From Nitriliruptorales bacterium (GTDB lineage Bacteria > Actinomycetota > Nitriliruptoria > Euzebyales > Egibacteraceae): a stretch of DNA of 49,725 nt. A program made the position numbers and the translations under genes. The stretch spans positions 1 through 49,725 of the forward strand of contig WHTG01000002.1 of assembly GCA_009377835.1 (NCBI GenBank), read 5' to 3'. Shown here piece after piece: positions 1 to 9,062 of the stretch. The notes under the pieces were generated by a model that did not search any database, was not told where the DNA came from, and saw nothing but the letters and a program-made list of their open reading frames with translations. Within the stretch, counting starts at the first letter, position 1, and each line of letters starts with the position of its first letter.

Positions 1-911
1 GGCCGTTGCGTGACGTCGACGAGGTCGACCCGGACATCGCGAGGTCCGGGCATCTGCGTGCCCGGTAGCTCGACGGCCGCGCACCCGAACCCGACGGCAT
101 GACGCAATGCGGTTACGGGATCGTCCTGCTCGGCCGCCAGATACCCGGCGAGCGTTGCGTCTCCGGCGCCGACCGTGCTGCGTGGGACCACCGACCGCCG
201 TCCGTGGAACACACCACGATCGTCGACCAGCAGGGCGCCGTCGGCGCCGAGACTGGCCAGCACGGTGCCGACGCCGGACGAACACAGCTTCTGCGCCGCG
301 TACACGGCGTCGCCGAGCGTCCGCACCGGCAGCTGGGTCGCGGCGACGAGTTCGTCGAGATTGGGCTTGACCAGGTCGGGGTGTGCAGCGACGGCGGCGA
401 CCAGGGCCGCCCCCGACGTGTCGACCGCGACACGGGCACCGGCCTGTCGCGCGCGTGCGACCAGTTCGGCGAAGAACGACGGCGCGATGCCGGGCGGAAG
501 ACTGCCGCTGCCGACGACCCACGCCGCGTCGCGTGCCTCCCGCTCGGCCGCCGCGAGGAGGTCCTCGACCTCGTCCGGGGTTATCGCGGGACCGGCTTCG
601 TTGATCTTGGTGGTGGTGCCGTCGGGCTCCACGACCGACACGTTGGCGCGGATCGAGTCGCGGATGTCGATCGCGATCGTCTCGATCGCCGCGTCCGAGA
701 GCAGCCTGAGCATCTGTCGCCCCTCGAACCCGCCGACCGGCAACACCGCACGTACCGGACGTTCGTGGGCGTGCAGCGCCCGAGCGACGTTGATGCCCTT
801 GCCGCCGGCCTCCACTCGGTGTCCTGAAGCACGCAGCACCTCACCGGGAGCGAGGTGGGCCACCTCGAGGGTGCGGTCGAGGCTGGGATTCGGCGTGACC
901 GTGATGATCAT
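1..911 (-). CDS. fruK: 1-phosphofructokinase (PfkB family), C-terminus beyond the window
   Basis: This gene is read leftward from the ATG at 911 and stays open to the left edge, giving about 303 codons. The N-terminus MIITVTPNPSLDRT is typical of FruK/LacC kinases. EAGGKGINVARAL is the PfkB N-terminal glycine-rich motif, and GAGDATLAGYL holds the catalytic Asp of the PfkB signature. The enzyme phosphorylates fructose 1-phosphate, the product of PTS fructose uptake, to fructose 1,6-bisphosphate. Its ATG overlaps the regulator's TGA (tcat, 908-911), so the two genes are probably translationally coupled. In actinobacteria a fructose PTS gene often follows, and it would lie outside the window. 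The fructose substrate is inferred from the sequence type and the DeoR neighbour; a tagatose-6-phosphate kinase is possible but less likely. Confidence 0.9.
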   Translation of the reverse strand, partial: MIITVTPNPSLDRTLEVAHLAPGEVLRASGHRVEAGGKGINVARALHAHERPVRAVLPVGGFEGRQMLRLLSDAAIETIAIDIRDSIRANVSVVEPDGTTTKINEAGPAITPDEVEDLLAAAEREARDAAWVVGSGSLPPGIAPSFFAELVARARQAGARVAVDTSGAALVAAVAAHPDLVKPNLDELVAATQLPVRTLGDAVYAAQKLCSSGVGTVLASLGADGALLVDDRGVFHGRRSVVPRSTVGAGDATLAGYLAAEQDDPVTALRHAVGFGCAAVELPGTQMPGPRDVRVDLVDVTQR

Positions 912-1669
912 GCGCGCACCACGCGGACGCCTGTGGCTTCCAGGTCGACGCCCAGCTCGCGGTCAAGACCCGTGTCCGTGACGAAGGTGTCGACATCGTC
1001 GACGCTGCCGAACCGGATCAGATGGTTGTTCTCCATCTTCGTGTGGTCAGCCACGAGAACCACGCGGCGGCTCGCCGCGATCATCGCCTTCTTGATCGCC
1101 CCCTCGGTGGGGTCCGGTGTCGTCAGTCCCCGTGTGATCGACACGCCGTTCGTCGCCATGAACCCGACATCGACGAAGGTGTCCTGCAGCGCCTGCAACG
1201 CCCACATGTCCACCGCCGCCAGCGTGCGGCCCCGGACCCGCCCGCCCAGGACCAGGACCGTGATGTTCGGGCGCGGAGCAAGCCGCACGGCGATGTTGAG
1301 CGCGTTCGTCACGACCGTCAGCTCGCGGTCCGTGGGCAACACCTCTGCGAGACGGCTCGTCGTCGAACCCGCGTCGAGCAGGACGGAGCCCTCCTCAGGC
1401 AGTTCGGCCAGCGCCGCCTTGGCGATGCGTTCCTTCTCGGCGGTCATCACGGTGTCGCGCGCTTCAAACGCCGGCTCGAATCCCAGCCTTTCGATCGGGA
1501 TCGCGCCACCGTGAACGCGCCGCAGCACGCCCCGGCGTTCCAGCGCGGTCAGATCGCGCCGGATCGTCTCCGGCGTGACGTCCAGGCCCTCGGCCAGGGT
1601 GGCAACGTCGACCCGCCCGTCGCGCCGCGCCAGAGCACCGATGTGCGCCTGCCGTTCCTCCGCGTACAC
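908..1669 (-). CDS. fruR: DeoR/GlpR-family transcriptional regulator (FruR-like)
   Basis: About 253 residues, the usual length for DeoR regulators. The N-terminal winged helix-turn-helix includes VTPETIRRDLTALERRGVL (DeoR signature). The C-terminal sugar-phosphate sensor domain contains LLDAGSTTSRLAEVL, and the family is known to bind phosphorylated sugars there. I chose the GTG at 1669 because GAGGA lies 6 nt upstream and the protein then starts right before the HTH. The frame is open to 1909, but that extension is Arg/Gly-rich low-complexity sequence overlapping the divergent gene. It is the first gene of a pair with fruK and probably represses its own operon, relieved by fructose 1-phosphate (inference from family). 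Confidence 0.88.
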   Translation of the reverse strand: MYAEERQAHIGALARRDGRVDVATLAEGLDVTPETIRRDLTALERRGVLRRVHGGAIPIERLGFEPAFEARDTVMTAEKERIAKAALAELPEEGSVLLDAGSTTSRLAEVLPTDRELTVVTNALNIAVRLAPRPNITVLVLGGRVRGRTLAAVDMWALQALQDTFVDVGFMATNGVSITRGLTTPDPTEGAIKKAMIAASRRVVLVADHTKMENNHLIRFGSVDDVDTFVTDTGLDRELGVDLEATGVRVVRA

Positions 1670-1777
1670 CCAGTCCTCGCATGTCCGAGAATGTTGTTTT
1701 GTTTTTGGCTCTCTTTGATCATGTGGGATCGACAGACGTGTGTCAACGGGTTTTCTCGTCCCGTAGCCTCCCGCCGC
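1670..1777. promoter_or_regulatory. Divergent fruR / eamA intergenic region with AT-rich candidate operator
   Basis: This 108-bp spacer separates two divergent genes. It contains an unusually AT-rich stretch at about 1686-1722. Read toward fruR it shows stacked CAAAA units (CCAAAAACAAAACAACA), a layout like the short direct-repeat operators of DeoR-family regulators. Two GATC words flank it at 1718-1732. Autoregulation is an inference; no site has been proven here. Confidence 0.45.
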
Positions 1778-2761
1778 GTGACCGCCACATCCGCCTCTCC
1801 CGCGCATCGCTTTCGCGGCACCGCGATGGCGCTCGGCTCGGCCGGACTTTTCTCTGTCAACGGCACCGCGAGCAAAGTCGTGCTGGAGGCGGGTGTCTCG
1901 TCCGTGCACCTTGTCGAACTGCGCTCGCTCGGTGCGGCGCTGTGCCTGCTCGCCCTCGTCGCCGTCGTCAGCCCCGGAACCCTGCGCGCGACCCGCTCGG
2001 AGATCGGCTTCCTGGCCTTGTACGGAGTGACCGGCGTGGCGCTGGTGCAGTGGTTCTACTTCGTGGCCATCGCGCGCCTGCCGGTGGCCATTGCGCTGCT
2101 ACTGGAGTACACGGCACCGCTCCTGGTCGCCTTGTGGGTCCGATTCGTCCGCCACGAGGAGGTGCGCGTCCGCGTGTGGGCAGCGCTGGCGTTGAGCCTT
2201 GCCGGACTGGCGCTGGTGACGAAGGCCTGGGCGGGTGGCACCCTGGACCCGCTGGGCGTGGCCGCCGGGCTGGCGGCAGCCGTGTCGCTGGCCACGTACT
2301 ACCTGCTGTCCGAGCACGGCCTGGGACAGCGGGACACGCTGTCGCTCACGGCGTGGACCCTTGGCTTCTCCGCATTGCTGTGGTCGATCGTGCAACCGTG
2401 GTGGACGCTACCGTTCGATGTTCTTTCGTCAGACGTGGCGCTCCCGGCATCACTCGGCGCGATGTCGAGCCCCGTGTGGCTCGTCGTGGTCGGGATCGTG
2501 CTGCTCGGCACGGTGGCGCCCTTCCTGCTCGTGCTGTCGGCCATCAGCGAGCTGGGTGCGACCCGAGTCGGGCTGCTGGGCATGGCCGAACCCGTGGGCG
2601 CGGGGTTGGCAGCCTGGGTCGTGCTGGGCGAGGTTCTCGACGGACCGCAACTGCTGGGTGCGGCCATCGTGCTGGCCGGCATCGCCCTGGCGGAAACCGC
2701 CCGGCTGCGCCAGCCACAGCATGAACGGCAGGCGCCGTTGCCTGAGGGCATCGCGCCATGA
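1778..2761 (+). CDS. EamA/DMT-family transporter, RhtA-like exporter
   Basis: 327 residues, almost entirely hydrophobic, with about ten predicted membrane segments arranged as two EamA repeats. The second repeat has the typical end (LGMAEPVGAGLAAWVVLGE). These proteins are drug/metabolite transporters of the inner membrane, commonly exporting amino acids or other small metabolites. The substrate cannot be read from the sequence. I chose the GTG at 1778; an in-frame ATG at 1826 would remove 16 residues and start nearer the first helix. The frame runs open far upstream across fruR, but that part is antisense to the regulator and is not coding. The gene is divergent from fruR and may share its control region. 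Confidence 0.85.
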   Translation: MTATSASPAHRFRGTAMALGSAGLFSVNGTASKVVLEAGVSSVHLVELRSLGAALCLLALVAVVSPGTLRATRSEIGFLALYGVTGVALVQWFYFVAIARLPVAIALLLEYTAPLLVALWVRFVRHEEVRVRVWAALALSLAGLALVTKAWAGGTLDPLGVAAGLAAAVSLATYYLLSEHGLGQRDTLSLTAWTLGFSALLWSIVQPWWTLPFDVLSSDVALPASLGAMSSPVWLVVVGIVLLGTVAPFLLVLSAISELGATRVGLLGMAEPVGAGLAAWVVLGEVLDGPQLLGAAIVLAGIALAETARLRQPQHERQAPLPEGIAP

Positions 2762-2825
2762 GGCGCACTCTTCCACCCGTTCCGCGACACTGGGGGTCAC
2801 GCCGCCAGGAGACAAGGAGTCGGAG

Positions 2826-3209
2826 ATGCCTGTCGAGCTGAACCACACCATCGTTGCGGCACGCGACAGTGACGTGTCAGCAGCGTTTCTCGCGGAGGTT
2901 TTGGGCCTGGGTGAGCCGGTGCCGTTCGGTCCGTTCATCACGGTCGAGACCGACAACGGTGTCACGCTCGACTTCATCGACACCGACGGCGACATCGACT
3001 CTCAGCACTACGCGTTCCTGATCACTGAGGACGAGTTCGACGAAATCTTCGGTCGCGTCACCCAGAGGGGGCTGCCGTACTGGGCCGATCCGGCGCGGCG
3101 GCGCCCGGGCGAGATCAACCACAACGACGGTGGTCGCGGGGTGTACTTCCCCGACCCAAACGGCCACCTCCTGGAGATCATCACCCGGCCCTACGGCAGC
3201 GGAGGCTGA
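2826..3209 (+). CDS. VOC-family (glyoxalase/dioxygenase fold) protein
   Basis: 127 residues, a single VOC domain with two beta-alpha-beta-beta-beta modules. N-terminal LNHTIVAARD and C-terminal GRGVYFPDPNGHLLEIITRPY match glyoxalase I/dioxygenase-like metal-binding proteins. His7 and Glu in HLLEI are candidate metal ligands. Family members are lyases, dioxygenases or antibiotic-binding resistance proteins, and this sequence does not decide among them. The ATG at 2826 is preceded by AAGGAG (about 2814-2819), a good ribosome binding site. It lies 64 bp after the EamA gene on the same strand. Confidence 0.85.
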   Translation: MPVELNHTIVAARDSDVSAAFLAEVLGLGEPVPFGPFITVETDNGVTLDFIDTDGDIDSQHYAFLITEDEFDEIFGRVTQRGLPYWADPARRRPGEINHNDGGRGVYFPDPNGHLLEIITRPYGSGG

Positions 3210-3389
3210 TCAACAGGGACATACCTCCCACGCCGAAAGGAAACAGCCGGTGGGGCGTGCCGGCGATGTCGTCATGGCACGCCGGGTGAAGTAGTCTGGC
3301 GGCGTCTCCCGAACACTGTTGACCCCACGGGGTCCGGTGCACGGCAGCCAGACCGTTGCCGCGGGGATGGATGGGGACGTGCAGCCTGG

Positions 3390-6300
3390 ATGGCTGGGCG
3401 GACCTCGTTCGGGAACCAGGGCCGCACCGGGTCACGCTCCACGGGGCGCCGGGCAGTCCGCACCACGACGCGGAAAGAGGACCCGATCGCGACAGAGGAC
3501 TTCCGGCGACTCGTCCAGGCACATCTGGACGGTGTGGCGTCCGAGGCCGATGCTGCCGTGCTCGCACAGGACGAGAACCGCTGGATCGACACCCTCGAGG
3601 ACATGCTCGATGAGGTCGAGGAGAACCTGGATCGTGTCCGGCGGACCGTACACGGCCCCGAACGTGGCTTGGTCATCGCCGACTTCGAAGGCGAGTACTG
3701 GCGCATCGACGCCCTACTCGTCGCCCTCACCGGTGAAGAGGCCGCTCCTGCGGAACAGCCTGAGCCGCAGCCGGAACCGCGACCAGAACCAGCCGCACCA
3801 CCCGGACTGCAGCTGTCGTGGAAGCGTGGCCGCGTCGTCGCGTGGTTCGCCGGCCACGGAAGCGTTCCGGAGCCCGCGGAGGTCGTGCTGGAACAGCTGG
3901 CAGCGGCGGGAGCACCGGCCGACGTCTGGCACCACCACGATCCGGTGCGGCTGACCCAGGGGCCGCTCGCCGAGGCCGTCGAAGCACCGATACCGTCCAC
4001 GCTGGGATGGCTGGTCGGTCTGGGCGCCACCGCTCCCGCCGAACCGCTTGCACCGAGCGCCACATGGCTGGGGGTGGTGGCAGCGACAACTGTGCGAATC
4101 GCCGCGCAGGGGCGCATGATCCCGCAGCTGGAGAAGCTCACGGCGGCCGACGGCAAACAGGGTCGGGCATCGTTCGCCGTCCGGTGGGCTCCGGCGTTGA
4201 TCGACGCTGACGAGCTGGCCGAGCTGACCCGTACACTGCCGGGGGCGGTGAGCGTGCTCGAACGGTCGCGCGACCCGAAGGTGTTCATCGAGGCGGTCGT
4301 CGGCGACTTCCTGGACGTGATCTGCCGAGACGCCGCCGCCCGAATCGAGGTGCCCGCCCCTCCCCCGGACCCGCGGTCGGATCAGGAGGTCGCGGAGGCG
4401 GTCCTGGCGCGTCTGGACGGAGAGCCGTTCGAGGCCCCGGAACAACGCGGCGCCGAACTGATGCGCGGGTTGCAGAAGTGGGCGAGGCCGGTCACGGGCA
4501 CCGTCACCCTGCGCCTCATCGTGCAACTCGACCCGCCGGACGAGGGTGATGCCTGGCACCTGCGCACGCTCGCGCCGACAGGACGCGGACAGCTGAAGCG
4601 GGTGGATGCGGCCATGGCGAACTCGCCCGAGGCGCAGCGACACACGATGAAGCGGGAACTGGATCGCCTCGAAACGATCTATCCCGAACTGCGGCGCAGC
4701 CGCCACGCACGGCGCGGCGAGGTGGTGCTCAGCCAGGACGAGGCGTGGGACTTCATGACATCCGCGGGTGCGGTCCTCGTCACGGCGGGGTTCGATGTGC
4801 GCGTGCCGCCACTGTCGCGGCGCAAGCCCACGCCGATGCTGCGTCTGACCTCCAGCGAGGCGCAGGAGACGGTGGTCGGCGCACAGCAGTTGACCAGCGT
4901 GCGGTGGAGCGCGGTGTTCGACGACGTGGAACTGGGCGTCGATGACATCATGCGGCTGGCGAGCGACGCCCGGCCCCTGGTCAAGGCACACGGCCGCTGG
5001 GTCGAACTCGACCGCGCTGACCTCCAGGCAGCCGCCGCGGCCCTCGCCGAGCGTGCCGACCAGACGCGGCTCACCGGCGCGGACATGCTCCGGCATGCGC
5101 TGGGGTTGGAAGGCTCACCGCTGGGCGGCATCGATCTCGCGGGCGAAGGTTGGGCGGCCGAGCTGCTCCGCAGCGCCGCAGAGATCTCGGAGCACAGGCC
5201 GACGCGTCCGGACGGCTTCCGTGGCGAACTGCGTTCGTACCAGGCGGACGCGCTCGCGTGGCTGCGCTTCCTCGACAACGCGGGACTCGGCGGCTGCCTG
5301 GCACTCGACATGGGCCTCGGCAAGACCCCGACGATGCTCGCGCACCTTGTCGCAGCCGTCGCACATGGACCTGCGCTCGTGATTGCGCCCCCGGCCGTCG
5401 TGGGCAACTGGGCGGCGGAGGCGCAGAAGTTCGTCCCCGGCCTGCGCGTGCTCGTGCACCACGGTTCCACACGGGCCGATCACGAGGAAATCGCCCAGGA
5501 GGTCGCCGACGCCCACGTCATCATCACGACGTACGGGACGGCGGTCCGTGACATCGACGCGCTGGATGACATCGAATGGGGCTCGTTGGTCGTCGACGAG
5601 GCACAGGTCATCAAGAATCCCACCAGCGAGACAGCGCAGCAGTTGCGTCGACTGCAGGCGCGCACACGCGTCGCGCTCACGGGCACGCCGATCGAGAACG
5701 GCCTCGGGGATCTCTGGGCGATCCTGGACTTCACGAACCCTGGTCTCATGGGAGACCGCGCGTCGTTCGTCGCACAACTGTCGCGGTCGGGCGGAGGACG
5801 CTCGAACGCGGAAGAGGCGCTGCGCACGCTCAACGGCGTGCTCGTGTTCCGCCGAACCAAGATGGAACCGGCGATCGCGGCCGAACTGCCGGATCGCATC
5901 GACGTGCTCGACCACTGCCCGATGACCCCGGAGCAGATCGGCCTGTACCAGGCCGTGCTCGACGATCTGGTCGCGCAGACGGCCGACGACGACGGCCCAC
6001 CGAAGAAGGGTGCTGTGCTCGCCGCGATTACCGCGCTGAAGCAGATCTGCAACCACCCCTCCGCCTACAACGACGACCGCGGACCGCTGGATGGCCGCTC
6101 GGGAAAGCTGGCGCGGCTGGACGAGATCGTCGACAACGTGTTCGCGGCGGGTGAGCGTCTCTTGATCTTCACCCACTTCGCGCAATGGGGTGAGAAGCTC
6201 GCGCAATATCTAACCGATCGCACCGGTGTGCCCATCGCGTGCTACCACGGTGGCCTCGCACGCGGCGCTCGCGACAGGCTGGTGCAGCAGTTCCAGTCCT

Positions 6301-6674
6301 CCGAGGACGCGGGGGCGCTGGTGCTGTCGCTCAAGGCCGGCGGTACGGGTTTGAACCTCACCGCCGCGAGCCACGTCGTGCTGTACGACCGGTGGTGGAA
6401 TCCCGCCGTCGAGGACCAGGCGCGCGACCGCGCGTGGCGCATAGGCCAGCGCAACAAGGTCGTGGCGCACCGCCTGGTGTGCCCCGGAACGGTGGACGAA
6501 CGGGTCGAGGAAGTTGTGGCCGGGAAGCGGCGCATCGCCGACCTCGTCCTGCCCGCCTCCTCGTCGGTGGACGATCTGCGTGGCGACCAACTCCGCGTCG
6601 CCCTCGGCATCGATCCCGACACAGTCCTCGCTGACGAGACCTTCCAGCCGACGCACGAAGGAGCCGCCGCATGA
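3390..6674 (+). CDS. SNF2-family DEAD/DEAH ATPase (Snf2/Rad54-type helicase)
   Basis: About 1094 residues from the first in-frame ATG. An acidic N-terminal module (to about 115) and a Pro/Glu-rich linker precede the SNF2-associated region (about 140-610) seen in actinobacterial Snf2 proteins. The two RecA lobes follow: DMGLGKT (640-646, Walker A), VDEAQ (735-739, Walker B), LTGTPIEN, then CNHPS, SLKAGGTGLNLTAA and RAWRIGQ (about 1014-1020). It is an ATP-driven dsDNA translocase, probably remodelling nucleoprotein. The true start is uncertain: an ATC at 3486 is preceded by a strong GGAAAGAGGA and matches where conservation seems to begin, and a GTG lies at 3534. The stop overlaps the next gene by 4 bp. 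Confidence 0.93.
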   Translation: MAGRTSFGNQGRTGSRSTGRRAVRTTTRKEDPIATEDFRRLVQAHLDGVASEADAAVLAQDENRWIDTLEDMLDEVEENLDRVRRTVHGPERGLVIADFEGEYWRIDALLVALTGEEAAPAEQPEPQPEPRPEPAAPPGLQLSWKRGRVVAWFAGHGSVPEPAEVVLEQLAAAGAPADVWHHHDPVRLTQGPLAEAVEAPIPSTLGWLVGLGATAPAEPLAPSATWLGVVAATTVRIAAQGRMIPQLEKLTAADGKQGRASFAVRWAPALIDADELAELTRTLPGAVSVLERSRDPKVFIEAVVGDFLDVICRDAAARIEVPAPPPDPRSDQEVAEAVLARLDGEPFEAPEQRGAELMRGLQKWARPVTGTVTLRLIVQLDPPDEGDAWHLRTLAPTGRGQLKRVDAAMANSPEAQRHTMKRELDRLETIYPELRRSRHARRGEVVLSQDEAWDFMTSAGAVLVTAGFDVRVPPLSRRKPTPMLRLTSSEAQETVVGAQQLTSVRWSAVFDDVELGVDDIMRLASDARPLVKAHGRWVELDRADLQAAAAALAERADQTRLTGADMLRHALGLEGSPLGGIDLAGEGWAAELLRSAAEISEHRPTRPDGFRGELRSYQADALAWLRFLDNAGLGGCLALDMGLGKTPTMLAHLVAAVAHGPALVIAPPAVVGNWAAEAQKFVPGLRVLVHHGSTRADHEEIAQEVADAHVIITTYGTAVRDIDALDDIEWGSLVVDEAQVIKNPTSETAQQLRRLQARTRVALTGTPIENGLGDLWAILDFTNPGLMGDRASFVAQLSRSGGGRSNAEEALRTLNGVLVFRRTKMEPAIAAELPDRIDVLDHCPMTPEQIGLYQAVLDDLVAQTADDDGPPKKGAVLAAITALKQICNHPSAYNDDRGPLDGRSGKLARLDEIVDNVFAAGERLLIFTHFAQWGEKLAQYLTDRTGVPIACYHGGLARGARDRLVQQFQSSEDAGALVLSLKAGGTGLNLTAASHVVLYDRWWNPAVEDQARDRAWRIGQRNKVVAHRLVCPGTVDERVEEVVAGKRRIADLVLPASSSVDDLRGDQLRVALGIDPDTVLADETFQPTHEGAAA

Positions 6675-7009
6675 GCCCCCGTTCCCGCAGGCGTGGTTCC
6701 GGCGGCAGCGCGTCGTCACGCAACCGGCGCAAGCAGAACCGTTCGCGCAGCAATCAGCAGCGGCACGATGGCGCCGGCTTCTGGGGGAATCCCTCCAAGC
6801 TGCCGGCCCCGCGCGAGGACGTGCGCATCACCGACGATCCCGCGGCCGTGGCGCGCTCACTCGGTCCGCCACCGCTGCCGGGGCACGACGTGATCGCCGA
6901 GCACTACTTCGAAACCGTCTACGACCGTGCGGTGATGCTCGCCGGAGCGGTCGCCACGGCGGGAGGTCTCATCACCCCGGACGAATTGGCCGAGGAACTC
7001 GAGGATTAG
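6671..7009 (+). CDS. Small basic-then-acidic protein coupled to the SNF2 ATPase
   Basis: 112 residues of unrecognised family. The first 35 residues are Arg/Ser/Asn-rich (RRRGSGGSASSRNRRKQNRSR), a likely nucleic-acid-binding tail. The rest (about 45-112) is acidic and helical, ending in ITPDELAEELED. The ATG overlaps the SNF2 stop codon (ATGA, 6671-6674), so it is translationally coupled and probably works with the helicase. No catalytic motif, Cys cluster or membrane segment is present. Confidence 0.75.
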   Translation: MSPRSRRRGSGGSASSRNRRKQNRSRSNQQRHDGAGFWGNPSKLPAPREDVRITDDPAAVARSLGPPPLPGHDVIAEHYFETVYDRAVMLAGAVATAGGLITPDELAEELED

Positions 7010-7119
7010 CTCCGCTCCTGGGGCGGCTTGGTTCCCGTAGGTCGCGCACCTATCCTCCCGCGCATGCGAGGGGAGTTGGCGGCGCCGGTCGGGGTCGGCG
7101 ACGGCGGGAGCTTCACGTC

Positions 7120-8280
7120 TTGAAAACCCTCAAGGGCCCCGCAGCCCTCCAGCGTCGTGGTGATCGGCTTCCGCGGTGGGGCCGCCTGTTGTTGGTGCTG
7201 GCGTTTCTTTACCTGTTCCTGATCGGCGTCGGACTGCTCGAAGGCGGCATCCGCGCGTTCGGCGAGGGGTTCAACGAAGGCCTCCTGGAAAGCGTCCGCA
7301 ACCCCCTGGCAGGGCTCTTCGCCGGGATCGCCGCAACTGTCGTGGTGCAGTCCTCTTCGATCACGACGTCGACCATTGTCGGCCTGGTCGGATCCGGCAC
7401 GATGCCGGTCGAACTGGCAGTGCCGATGATCATGGGCGCGAACATCGGGACCACCGTCACGAACACGCTCGCATCGTTGGCGAGCATCAGGCGCGCCGAG
7501 GAGTTTCGCCGAGCGTTCTCGGCCGCGACCATGCACGACTTCTTCAACATCATCGGCGTGGTGGTGCTGCTGCCCCTGGAGTTGGCCACCGGGGTGCTGG
7601 AGAAGAGCGCGCGCCGGCTGGCGGGCTACCTCGGTCGGTCAGGCATCGGAGGCGCTGAGGCCGAGAGTCCGTTCCGTACAGCCGTCAAAGCCGGCGTCGG
7701 CATGGTCGAAGGCGCAGTCCAGGCCGTGGCGGGTGTCACCGGCCCAGCGCTGGGCGTGGCGCTGCTGGTCGTGGGCGTCGCGCTGCTGTTCGTCTCGCTT
7801 CGGCTCGTGACGACGAACATGCGGAAAGTGCTCGCAGGCCGAGTAGAACGAGCGATGAACCAGGTCCTCAACACCGGCGGCGGGCTGGCCGGAATGGTGA
7901 TCGGGGCGGTCATCACGGTTCTCGTCATGAGCTCGTCGATCACGACGTCGATCCTGGTGCCGATGGTGGCGGCAGGCGTCCTCACGACCCGCACTGCCTA
8001 TCCCATAACCCTCGGCGCGAACATCGGCACAACGGCGACGGCACTGATCGCGTCGCTGGCGGTCGTCGAGCCGGGTGGCCTGCAGATCGCGCTGGTCCAT
8101 CTGCTGTTCAACGTCGCGGCTATCGCACTCGTGTACCCGTTGCCAGCCGTGCGCTTCATCCCCGTGCGCCTGTCAGAGACGCTGGCGGACCACGCGGTCG
8201 AAAGGCGATCGCTGGTCGCGGCGTACATTGCGGTGGTGTTCGTCGCCCTGCCGTTCCTAGGGGTCTTCCTGTTGGCATGA
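7120..8280 (+). CDS. Na/phosphate cotransporter family protein (NptA/PF02690-like)
   Basis: About 386 residues with multiple membrane helices arranged as an inverted repeat. Each half carries the family signature: QSSSITT (77-83) with GANIGTT (106-112), and SSSITT (271-276) with GANIGTT (299-305). These proteins couple sodium to phosphate import across the inner membrane. No ATG or GTG fits the start. The best choice is TTG at 7120, with GGGAG 9 nt upstream, placing a short cytoplasmic tail before the first helix. A PhoU-like gene follows 10 bp after the stop; in many NptA proteins that domain is fused, so the pair likely forms one regulated transporter. Confidence 0.9.
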   Translation: MKTLKGPAALQRRGDRLPRWGRLLLVLAFLYLFLIGVGLLEGGIRAFGEGFNEGLLESVRNPLAGLFAGIAATVVVQSSSITTSTIVGLVGSGTMPVELAVPMIMGANIGTTVTNTLASLASIRRAEEFRRAFSAATMHDFFNIIGVVVLLPLELATGVLEKSARRLAGYLGRSGIGGAEAESPFRTAVKAGVGMVEGAVQAVAGVTGPALGVALLVVGVALLFVSLRLVTTNMRKVLAGRVERAMNQVLNTGGGLAGMVIGAVITVLVMSSSITTSILVPMVAAGVLTTRTAYPITLGANIGTTATALIASLAVVEPGGLQIALVHLLFNVAAIALVYPLPAVRFIPVRLSETLADHAVERRSLVAAYIAVVFVALPFLGVFLLA

Positions 8281-8290
8281 GGAGCACACG

Positions 8291-8968
8291 ATGATGATCT
8301 GGAGGGAATTGTTCGGGGGGCACCGGAGCGGTCTTGACCTTGTCCGGGAACAGTTGCTCCGAATGCTCGATATCGACCGGCGCACCTTCGACGTGGCGAC
8401 CAACGCCTTGCTGGCCGGGACTGACGTGATGACCGCGCGCGCTCAGGCATCCGACAGCGACCATGAGGTGAACGAGCTGGTCCAGGAGGTACGGCGGGAG
8501 CTCGTCGTGCACGCCTCCGTCGGGGGGGACATGAACGAGATGCCCGCGTTGCTGCTGTACATGTCGATCGTCAAGGACATCGAGCGCATCGGCGACTACG
8601 CGAAGAACATCCTCGACATCGCCCAGGCGGGTGGCGGCCTGCCCGACGGCGGCGACGACGCGGAGGCGTTGCGGGACTACCGCGACCGCGTGTCGGCGCT
8701 GATCAGCAAGGTGCGCGAGACATTCGCCTCACAGGAGACGGCCGAGGCAGAGAGGCTGCTGACCAGCTGGCGCGGCGTGTCACGGGAGATGGATGCGCTG
8801 GTGAACGATCTCGTCACGGTTGATGCGCCGGCAAGGTACGCCGTCCCGCGAGCGCTGTACTACCGTTACCTCAAGCGCATCGTCGGCCACCTGCTGAACA
8901 TCCTGACGGCACTGGTCATGCCCCTGGACAAGCTCGACTTCTTCTGGCAGGAGGACGCCGACTCCTGA
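8291..8968 (+). CDS. PhoU-domain protein
   Basis: 225 residues, all-alpha. The segment LLLYMSIVKDIERIGDYAKNILD (about 95-117) is the PhoU core motif, including the acidic metal-binding E/DxxxD pattern. PhoU proteins gate phosphate transporters or sense phosphate status. It lies 10 bp downstream of the Na/Pi transporter with a GAGGAG ribosome site ahead of the tandem ATGATG, so it is very probably that transporter's regulatory partner rather than the Pst-system PhoU. No pst genes are in view. Confidence 0.88.
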   Translation: MMIWRELFGGHRSGLDLVREQLLRMLDIDRRTFDVATNALLAGTDVMTARAQASDSDHEVNELVQEVRRELVVHASVGGDMNEMPALLLYMSIVKDIERIGDYAKNILDIAQAGGGLPDGGDDAEALRDYRDRVSALISKVRETFASQETAEAERLLTSWRGVSREMDALVNDLVTVDAPARYAVPRALYYRYLKRIVGHLLNILTALVMPLDKLDFFWQEDADS

Positions 8969-9062
8969 CCCGGCGTCACGTCGCGGCCGTAGTGCACGGG
9001 TCTGGTCCGGGTTGATTGGGATCACGTCGCGTTCGCCGTGGCCAGGGATTTATCCTGTCGCC

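Noticed and set aside
1022-1777. Upstream extension of the EamA frame
   Set aside because: It lies antisense to fruR, and the membrane protein begins only after 1778.
3714-5096. Long open frame of 460 codons on the minus strand
   Set aside because: It is antisense to the SNF2 gene, has no family-like motif, and is the mirror frame common in GC-rich DNA.
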